A program made the translations under genes and the position numbers. Positions 1 to 5,892 of a stretch of DNA of 7,278 nucleotides are shown piece after piece. The DNA is from Candidatus Pacearchaeota archaeon (lineage in GTDB: Archaea; Nanoarchaeota; Nanoarchaeia; Pacearchaeales; GW2011-AR1), in NCBI GenBank assembly GCA_002690445.1, contig NZER01000409.1, positions 1-7,278 on the forward strand, given 5' to 3'. Each line of letters starts with the position of its first letter. The stretch's first letter is position 1. A model generated the notes under the pieces. That model saw only the letters and a program-made list of their open reading frames with translations. It ran no database searches and was not told the DNA's origin.

Positions 1-1
1 G

Positions 2-430
2 CTAGAACAAAATGACCCAACAATATTACATGGTGTACTTGATTCTTCCTGTTGGAATAAGACAGGGACAGGTCCTAGTATAGCAGAAGCATTATTAAAG
101 AGTGGATTACGTTTTATACCTGCAGATAGAGACAGAATAGCAGGTAAATTAGCAATACATAAACGATTACAGCTTAATAGTCAGGGAGAACCACAACTAA
201 AGATTTTTAAAACTTGTACTAATTTAATTCGTACTTTACCTACCCTACCATTAGATAAAATTAATACGGAAGATATAGATACAAAGGCAGATGACCACGC
301 ATACGATGCACTACGTTATATGTTAATGTTAAGACATCGAGGAGCAAGAGATTTTATTCAAGAAGCTAGAGAAGCTAGAGAAAAGGATGAAAAAAAGAAC
401 GAAATAGCAGATACAATGTTTGGATATTAA
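2..430 (+). CDS. terL: Large terminase subunit (TerL), C-terminal nuclease part, 5' end outside window
   Basis: Open from the left edge, with 142 codons visible before TAA at 428-430. TerL is the phage packaging motor: an N-terminal ATPase (not in view) drives DNA into the prohead, and a C-terminal RNase H-fold nuclease cuts the concatemer. The visible piece matches the nuclease half. GVLDSSCW (visible residues 11-18) followed by a GPSIAEALLKSG stretch is the usual 'D...S.a..l...G' arrangement. DDHAYDALRY (97-106) is the typical terminal motif, whose acidic residues help bind the catalytic metal. After it comes a charged tail containing a 9-bp tandem duplication (362-379, coding EAR-EAR), and the protein ends in MFGY. 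The stop lies three bases before the next start, so the two genes probably share a transcript and may be translationally coupled. The family call is firm. The subfamily and packaging type (cos, pac or headful) cannot be judged from this fragment. Confidence 0.88.
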   Translation, partial: LEQNDPTILHGVLDSSCWNKTGTGPSIAEALLKSGLRFIPADRDRIAGKLAIHKRLQLNSQGEPQLKIFKTCTNLIRTLPTLPLDKINTEDIDTKADDHAYDALRYMLMLRHRGARDFIQEAREAREKDEKKNEIADTMFGY

Positions 431-433
431 ATT

Positions 434-3379
434 ATGGCAGAAATAAATAAACAAATGAACGATATAGGAATTCCTCCGATTGTTCCTTGGGAAGATGAAA
501 CAGAAAAAGAAACTCAAGTTCGTGCTGAAAAAGAATTTTTTACAGAACAACCGTATGAAGATACTGATGTAAAACCATTATCTTTAAAAGAAAAATGGAA
601 AAAAGCTCAGGAGAAAAAATTAGAATTATTATACGGACCAGACAAAGAAGGAATAACTGGACGTAAAAGAATAAAGGAATTATGGAAAACTCCAATTGAT
701 AATATATTGGATATAACTCAAATAAGTACATATAAACCCCCATTAAAAGATGCTCCGATGTGGCAAAAAGTTTTACATTATGGTGCTTATGAAGGGGCTG
801 TAGGCGGACCTATAAAAGCTTTTTTTAGTCTACCAGCAGGAGGTATAGGATATTTAGGAGGACTTGCAGAAAGAACATTAACTAGTTCTCAAATTTACTT
901 TCCACATAAATACAAAGAAATATTTGGAGATAGTAAACCAAATGATATTGCACATAAGCTTGAAGAAAGTTTAGGAATTGCACTTTTAGGATATGGTACC
1001 GCAGCTAGACCATCACTTCCATTATCTAAGACTCAAAAAACTCAAATAAAGCATAGTAAACAATATAAAAAAGCCGAAACAGAAGTTGCAGAATTTGAAA
1101 ACACCTACAGTGTTGGTGCTAAAAAAGTATATACTACACCCCCTAAAAAAGGAGCAGGTACATATCTTGGAAAAAATATAGATCCCATATTAGATAAATT
1201 AAAGAAAAAAGAACGACCATTAGAAAAAGAAAGAATAACTGCAGGAAAACAAACAACTTTATTAGAAGATATAGTTGTTCCTAAAATAGAAGTTGCACAA
1301 AAAGAATCAAAAGGATTTTTACGAGTATTAGATGTAAAATTAAAAGAACCTTGGACACTAATAAAAGAACAAAGAGTTGAATATTATCCAGATTTACCGA
1401 GACCAAAAGAATCTAGACAGTACAAAACTAAAGGTGTAGGCGAAATAAAAGTACATACTGAAACAGGCACACTGTCGGGAGTAAAAGATTATAGACGAAA
1501 AGTTCAAACAGAAGGATATGAACATGGGTTACAATGGTTATATGAAAGTAATTATAATTTTGCACCAGAACACTATTCATTTTTAAATAGATTAAAAAAT
1601 TTACCAGAAGAACCTGTTGTAGGTAATAATTTTGCAGTAGGGTATACTACAAAAGGATATGAATTTCGTAATATAAAATTACCATCTTCAAAAGATACTA
1701 AACCTATTAATCTAAATGTATTAAAACCACATCAATTAGCTGAAGTGCCGGGTAGAACATTAAATCCAAAAGCTTTAATTGAATATTTAGAAAGTTTACC
1801 AAAATACGGAAAAGATCATCCAGAAGTCGGTAGACGAATGGTAGTAACAAAAAACCAAATAGGTTTTGATGTCATGAACCCAGTAACTACATTATCCATA
1901 AAACATGTTCCTGAAATATTAGCAAAAGCTGAATATCAAGGATTAATAGTTCATGTAAAACATCAACAAGGTGGTAAATGGATAGATGGAGGTTACTACT
2001 GGACAAAAAAAGGTATAGAATATGTAAATAAACCTTTAAAAAGTAGAATAAAAATAGGAACACGAACAAAAACAGAACATAAAGACGTAGTATTACCACA
2101 CAAGATAAAATCTATCGTTAATAAAAGTGTTTCTGAATTAAAAGCAGAAGGTTTTACTACATATCAAAAAAGTATCAGAGAAGTATTAACAAAAGATGAG
2201 TGGAGTGCATTAGTAAAAGAAACTGCAAAAGAACCTGATCCTTATTTTGCATCACAAGATTTATTATTACTTAAACTTCAATATGATGCAGGTTTACGAG
2301 GGGGAGAATTACGAAATTTAAAAATATCAGATATTAAAGGTAAGACTATATCAAGAATAGAATACCATGGTGGTCAACCCCGAAAAGTAGACATACTACC
2401 TACAGCAGGTAAAGCAGAAGGTATCTTAGAGATACGAAAAGAAATAACTAAAACAGAAAAAGATAGAACTACTACACTTAATCCAGAAACACTTTATTTA
2501 ATAGCTAAACATATAAGATTATTAGAAAAGAAATTTCCAAATACTGAATATCTTTTTCCTAATATAAAAGATTCACAAAACCCTATAAGTTATAGAACTC
2601 ATAATACAACTATAAATAGATTATCAAAAGATACTGGTATACCAATAAAAGTAAACACACATACTGTAAGAAGAACTAGAGCTACACATATGCGTGAAGA
2701 AGGTATAGAATATGAAATAATACGAGAAAAAATGGGGCATAGTAGCCCTCTCACAACTGCACTATATATAAAAGATAGTATTGAGAATATTAGAAATTTA
2801 TTACATAAATATTCAGGAGCAGAAACTCAAATTCTTAATCTTACACCACTGGAACAAATTATGACCGGTGTTAAACAAGGAAAACAAGATTTACCAGCAC
2901 CATCTGTATATATTAAAGGGATGGAAAGTGCATTAAATAATTTAGTAAAAGATGGAAGAATATCGCAAAGAACAGCTGATGCTAGATTAAAAAAATTAAA
3001 ACAAGATATAAAATTAGGCGTAGTAAAACCTTCACAATTAACAAATCTTGTACCAAAAGAAAAAGCTCTTACTGTTTCAAAAGAATATACAGCACACACC
3101 TTAAAAACACAACAAAGTCGAGTACTATATAATTTACAACAAAAGATAAAACCTATTATTAAAGGAGATAATAGACCTGTATTTGAAACCACAGATCCAT
3201 TAAATCCTAATATAACATATCGATTACCATTGGGTACAGAATGGGTAGATCCAGTAACAAAAACTACATATAAGGTTATTGAGGGAAAAGCTGGAAAACT
3301 ATCTATTAATACAGTTTATACAAAATCACAATTAAAAGAATTTAAAAAGAAACAAAAACGATATACAAGTTTCGAATAA
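434..3379 (+). CDS. 981-aa protein with an embedded tyrosine recombinase (phage integrase) catalytic domain
   Basis: A long uninterrupted frame. Residues about 585-790 read as a tyrosine recombinase catalytic domain: LTKDEW at 585-590, Arg I in AGLRGGEL (R622), a probable beta-hairpin lysine in TKTEKDR (K673), the HxxR box HTVRR (H743, R746), the MGHSS box (H769) and nucleophile Y778, nine residues after H769 as is usual. Such enzymes break and rejoin DNA through a 3'-phosphotyrosyl link. Ordinary phage integrases are about 300-450 aa; here about 580 residues precede and 200 follow the domain. Residues 1-45 are acidic, 50-85 are Lys-rich, 115-190 are glycine-rich and hydrophobic, and 200-560 are unrecognised. 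A classical core-binding domain is not obvious; 555-585 is the only helical candidate. The start at 434 is the first ATG after the terL stop, three bases away, with no clear Shine-Dalgarno; ATG at 455 is an alternative. The position between terminase and portal suggests late expression and possibly virion location (inference). Domain call strong, overall role unknown. Confidence 0.85.
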   Translation: MAEINKQMNDIGIPPIVPWEDETEKETQVRAEKEFFTEQPYEDTDVKPLSLKEKWKKAQEKKLELLYGPDKEGITGRKRIKELWKTPIDNILDITQISTYKPPLKDAPMWQKVLHYGAYEGAVGGPIKAFFSLPAGGIGYLGGLAERTLTSSQIYFPHKYKEIFGDSKPNDIAHKLEESLGIALLGYGTAARPSLPLSKTQKTQIKHSKQYKKAETEVAEFENTYSVGAKKVYTTPPKKGAGTYLGKNIDPILDKLKKKERPLEKERITAGKQTTLLEDIVVPKIEVAQKESKGFLRVLDVKLKEPWTLIKEQRVEYYPDLPRPKESRQYKTKGVGEIKVHTETGTLSGVKDYRRKVQTEGYEHGLQWLYESNYNFAPEHYSFLNRLKNLPEEPVVGNNFAVGYTTKGYEFRNIKLPSSKDTKPINLNVLKPHQLAEVPGRTLNPKALIEYLESLPKYGKDHPEVGRRMVVTKNQIGFDVMNPVTTLSIKHVPEILAKAEYQGLIVHVKHQQGGKWIDGGYYWTKKGIEYVNKPLKSRIKIGTRTKTEHKDVVLPHKIKSIVNKSVSELKAEGFTTYQKSIREVLTKDEWSALVKETAKEPDPYFASQDLLLLKLQYDAGLRGGELRNLKISDIKGKTISRIEYHGGQPRKVDILPTAGKAEGILEIRKEITKTEKDRTTTLNPETLYLIAKHIRLLEKKFPNTEYLFPNIKDSQNPISYRTHNTTINRLSKDTGIPIKVNTHTVRRTRATHMREEGIEYEIIREKMGHSSPLTTALYIKDSIENIRNLLHKYSGAETQILNLTPLEQIMTGVKQGKQDLPAPSVYIKGMESALNNLVKDGRISQRTADARLKKLKQDIKLGVVKPSQLTNLVPKEKALTVSKEYTAHTLKTQQSRVLYNLQQKIKPIIKGDNRPVFETTDPLNPNITYRLPLGTEWVDPVTKTTYKVIEGKAGKLSINTVYTKSQLKEFKKKQKRYTSFE
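2186..2803 (+). other. Tyrosine recombinase catalytic domain within the 981-aa protein
   Basis: This segment codes for residues 585-790 of the host gene. All expected active-site positions are seen in order: R622, K673 (less certain, chosen by context in TKTEKDR), H743, R746, H769 and Y778. The intervening region 680-712 (LNPETLYLIAKHIRLL, then YLFPN) matches the usual integrase pattern of a helix followed by a 'Y-L-F' strand before the HxxR helix. The spacing from R622 to Y778 (156 residues) is normal for the family. Nothing essential appears mutated, so the domain is predicted to be catalytically competent. Boundaries are approximate. Confidence 0.88.
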
Positions 3380-3385
3380 CAAACA

Positions 3386-3406
3386 TATTATTAACTTATT
3401 ATTAAC
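3386..3406 (+). repeat. Two direct copies of a 10-base AT-rich word upstream of the 77-aa gene
   Basis: The word TATTATTAAC occurs at 3386-3395 and again at 3397-3406, an 11-base period close to one helical turn. It fills the 41-base gap between the recombinase-fusion stop and the next start, just before a strong ribosome binding site. It could be part of a promoter or operator or an unstructured translation-enhancing leader, or it may be chance in AT-rich DNA. No convincing -35/-10 pair can be assigned. Confidence 0.4.
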
Positions 3407-3410
3407 AATT

Positions 3411-3415
3411 GGAGG
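3411..3415 (+). promoter_or_regulatory. Strong ribosome binding site (GGAGG) for the 77-aa gene
   Basis: GGAGG ends five bases before ATG at 3421. It is the best Shine-Dalgarno match among the starts in the window. It decides the start: an in-frame TTG at 3409 overlaps the motif and would leave it unused. Confidence 0.8.
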
Positions 3416-3420
3416 AAAAT

Positions 3421-3654
3421 ATGCCAAATCCACACGGAAAAAAGTACGTACTTCACAGACACAAATGGGGTGCATTAGGTCATCCTAGTGACTATGACTC
3501 TTCTCTTTACAGAGAATCACTTGAATTCGGTAATTCTATCGACCAAGGTGCTCTTATCAAAGACGAAGGTAAGTCAGGCAAAGGTGGGAACGTTGACTCA
3601 TCTGTTATGTCAAAAGGTGGCGACAGTACATTAATCAAAGATTATTCAAAATAA
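3421..3654 (+). CDS. Small hydrophilic protein of unknown function, probably highly expressed (77 aa)
   Basis: Not recognised. The start is ATG 3421, set by GGAGG five bases upstream. The N-terminal third is His-rich and basic (PNPHGKK, LHRHKWGALGHP). The C-terminal half is Gly/Ser/Lys/Asp-rich and probably disordered, with LIKD repeated at 45-48 and 71-74. There is no Cys, signal peptide or membrane segment. Codon use differs sharply from the flanking genes: all three Ile codons are ATC, six of seven Asp codons are GAC and three of four His codons are CAC. GC is about 40% by hand count (93 of 234 bases). Together with the strong ribosome binding site this suggests selection for high translation, as for an abundant virion component such as a decoration or minor head protein, but that role is inferred. 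It ends nine bases before the portal start and is probably co-transcribed with it. Confidence 0.8.
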   Translation: MPNPHGKKYVLHRHKWGALGHPSDYDSSLYRESLEFGNSIDQGALIKDEGKSGKGGNVDSSVMSKGGDSTLIKDYSK

Positions 3655-3658
3655 GGAG
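3653..3658 (+). promoter_or_regulatory. Ribosome binding site (AAGGAG) for the portal gene
   Basis: AAGGAG overlaps the stop codon of the 77-aa gene (TAA at 3652-3654) and ends five bases before the portal ATG at 3664. The overlap of stop and ribosome binding site favours coupled translation of the two genes. Confidence 0.75.
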
Positions 3659-3663
3659 AAACT

Positions 3664-5856
3664 ATGGCTTCTGAAGGTGATACACCTGCAACTGAAGTAG
3701 AAGAAGCTCCCGGTATAATTGGATATATAAAGCGAAAATTCTCTGAATCAGAAGAAGGAAAACGTTCTGACGAAGGACGCTGGACAAAAGCTTATAAAAA
3801 TTATAGGGGAGTCTATGATTCTAGTACTCAGTTTAAAGATTCTGAAAGGTCTAGAGTATTTGTAAAAGTAACTAAGACTAAAGTTTTAGCTGCTTATGGA
3901 CAAATAGTAGATGTACTTTTTGCTAATGGAAAAGTACCTATTACTATTGAGAATACACCTATTCCTGAAGGAATTGCAGAATTTGCACATCTTGATGTCG
4001 CATCTCAAGCAATGCAACAACAAGGACAACAACCCCCTGAAGGTAATACCGATACTCCACAAGATCCTGTTGGTTACGAAGGTGATGGCAGAACATTAGA
4101 AGCAGGTGCTACTGAAGCATCTACACCACAACAACCACAACAATTACAATTTGGTGGAACTGCAGAACAAAATACATTCCTTGGTGGTTTATCAGGAGAA
4201 TATGGATTATCTTCTAAATTAAAACCGGGTACAGGAAAATTAGGAGAACCACAAATCGAACCTGCAGCTATTGCAGCACGTAATATGCAAAAAGTAATAC
4301 AGGATCAATTAATCGAAACTTCTGCTATAACTCAAATGAGACATGCAATATTTGAATGTGCATTATTAGGAACAGGAGTTATGAAAGGACCATTTAATTA
4401 TAATAAACGATATATGACAACAACAGCAGGTCCCGATGGTAAATCTGTAGAACCAAAGTTTAAATTACAACCAAAAATAGAAGCTGTATCATGCTGGGAT
4501 TTTTATCCTGATCCATCTGCAATAAGCATTGATGATTGTGAATTTGTAATAGAAAGACACAAATATAATAGAAGTCAATTAAGAGATCTAAAACAAAAAC
4601 CCTTATTTAATTTAGAAGCTATTGATAGTTGTTTATCAATGGGTCCTAATTATCAAAAACGAGGTTTCGAAGATGATATATACTCTGATGACGATCCAAC
4701 GTATATAGAAAATAGATTTGAAGTATTAGAATACTGGGGAACTCTTGATAAAAAGTTTTTAGATGAAATTGGTATTACTGTACCACCAGAAATGAGTGAC
4801 TTAGACGAATTACAAGTAAATGTTTGGACTTGTGGAAATGAAGTTTTAAGAGCAATAGTTAATCCTTTTACTCCTTCTAAAATTCCTTATCAAGCATTTC
4901 CATATGAACTTCATCCTTACCAATTTTTTGGTATTGGTGTGCCAGAAAATATGGATGATGCACAAATGATTATGAACGGTCATATGAGAATGGCAATTGA
5001 TAATCTAGGACTTGCTGGTAATATGGTATTTGATATTGATGAAACAATGTTAGTTCCGGGTCAATCTATGACAATACATCCGGGCAAAATATTCAGAAGA
5101 CAATCAGGACAACCGGGTGCAGCAGTTGTAGGATTAAAATTTCCAAATACTGCAGGTGAAAATATACAGATGTATGATAAAGCAAGACAACTTGCTGATG
5201 AAGAAACAGGTATACCAAGCATTACTCACGGACAAACAGGAGTCACAGGAACAGGTAGAACCGCAGCAGGATTAAGTATGTTATTAAGTTCTGCAGGATT
5301 AAGTATAAAAACAGTTATAAAAAATATTGATGATTATTTATTAAAACCTTTAGGTGAATCGTTTTTTAATTGGAACATGCAGTTCAATGAAAATGTACCT
5401 GAAATTAAAGGGGATATTGAAGTAAAAGCAACCGGAACATCATCAGTTATGCAAAAAGAAGTGAGGACACAACGATTAACAACTTTACTGCAGACAATTG
5501 CTAATCCTTTATTAGCTCCATTTATTAAGATACCTAATTTAATAAAAGAATTAGCTATCAGTCAGGATATTGATCCGAAAAAGTTAGTAAATGATCCTAA
5601 TGAAGCAGCAATATTTGCAGATATATTACGAGGATTATATGTACAACAAGAAACAAGTCCAGAAACTATTGCCTCTGGTCAACAACCAGAAGGCATGGGA
5701 AGCCCTACAAAACCACCTGTTGGGGCTAACCCAGAGGATGACTCAGCAGTTGGTGGGGGAAACATCGGAGTTGGAACTCCGAAGATTGCAGGGGAAGCTG
5801 GATTTACTGGCTCGCCTCCTATCGATCAAGAAGGCTTGCCTAGTGACAATGAATAA
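3664..5856 (+). CDS. Phage portal protein (head-tail connector), 730 aa
   Basis: The portal is a dodecameric ring at one capsid vertex through which TerL pumps DNA and to which the tail attaches. Recognised from overall pattern: an N-terminal helical region ending in KVTKTKVLAAYGQIVDVLF (69-87); IQDQLIETS and ALLGTGVMKGPF (212-244), the typical 'G.g..k' strand; VSCWDFYPDPSA (275-286), the usual 'fyiDP' motif; HPYQFFGIGVPENMDDAQ (417-434), preceding the long stem-type helix; and a TGIP...GQTG..GTGRTAAGLSMLLSSA stretch (516-544), diagnostic of podovirus-like portals. Residues 110-200 are a Gln/Pro/Gly-rich low-complexity insert. Residues 665-730 form a Gly/Pro-rich tail encoded by unusually GC-rich DNA. 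The 730-aa length fits large P22-like or podovirus portals. The start is ATG 3664 with AAGGAG upstream. Neighbours (terL two genes upstream, a virion-like gene downstream) agree. The exact portal subfamily is not resolved. Confidence 0.9.
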   Translation: MASEGDTPATEVEEAPGIIGYIKRKFSESEEGKRSDEGRWTKAYKNYRGVYDSSTQFKDSERSRVFVKVTKTKVLAAYGQIVDVLFANGKVPITIENTPIPEGIAEFAHLDVASQAMQQQGQQPPEGNTDTPQDPVGYEGDGRTLEAGATEASTPQQPQQLQFGGTAEQNTFLGGLSGEYGLSSKLKPGTGKLGEPQIEPAAIAARNMQKVIQDQLIETSAITQMRHAIFECALLGTGVMKGPFNYNKRYMTTTAGPDGKSVEPKFKLQPKIEAVSCWDFYPDPSAISIDDCEFVIERHKYNRSQLRDLKQKPLFNLEAIDSCLSMGPNYQKRGFEDDIYSDDDPTYIENRFEVLEYWGTLDKKFLDEIGITVPPEMSDLDELQVNVWTCGNEVLRAIVNPFTPSKIPYQAFPYELHPYQFFGIGVPENMDDAQMIMNGHMRMAIDNLGLAGNMVFDIDETMLVPGQSMTIHPGKIFRRQSGQPGAAVVGLKFPNTAGENIQMYDKARQLADEETGIPSITHGQTGVTGTGRTAAGLSMLLSSAGLSIKTVIKNIDDYLLKPLGESFFNWNMQFNENVPEIKGDIEVKATGTSSVMQKEVRTQRLTTLLQTIANPLLAPFIKIPNLIKELAISQDIDPKKLVNDPNEAAIFADILRGLYVQQETSPETIASGQQPEGMGSPTKPPVGANPEDDSAVGGGNIGVGTPKIAGEAGFTGSPPIDQEGLPSDNE
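5650..5845 (+). other. GC-rich island at the 3' end of the portal gene
   Basis: By hand count, 5701-5760 has 34 G+C of 60 and 5761-5820 has 32 of 60, against 17 of 60 in 5581-5640. The boundary is sharp and falls inside the portal frame, where the protein becomes a Gly/Pro/Ser-rich tail (about residues 665-728). Amino-acid content (Gly, Pro, Ala) explains part of the rise, but codons such as GCC, ATC, CTG-free GGG runs and TTG also differ from the rest of the gene. Confidence 0.8.
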
Positions 5857-5892
5857 TAAAGAAATAACAACAGAGGATAATTAATAAAAAAC

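Noticed and set aside
2186..2803. Protelomerase (hairpin telomere resolvase) instead of an integrase-type recombinase
   Set aside because: The HxxR and GHSS boxes are standard integrase motifs. No telomere-like palindrome is visible in the window, so this is kept only as a remote alternative.
2827..3192. Minus-strand open frame of 121 codons
   Set aside because: Shadow of the recombinase-fusion gene; the product is compositionally odd, without a ribosome binding site or family features.
3409..3420. TTG at 3409 as start of the small gene (81 aa)
   Set aside because: It overlaps the GGAGG ribosome binding site that serves ATG 3421; the ATG start is clearly better.
3380..3420. Hairpin terminator or attachment site in the gap after the recombinase-fusion gene
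   Set aside because: No inverted repeat with a T-run is present, and no tRNA-like or long core sequence can be seen; only short direct repeats occur.
3911..4099. Short + strand frame within the portal gene
   Set aside because: Falls inside the low-complexity portal segment, has no ribosome binding site, and reads as a frame shadow.
5849..5884. 11-codon ATG frame overlapping the portal stop
   Set aside because: Too short to support, with no ribosome binding site; more likely chance.
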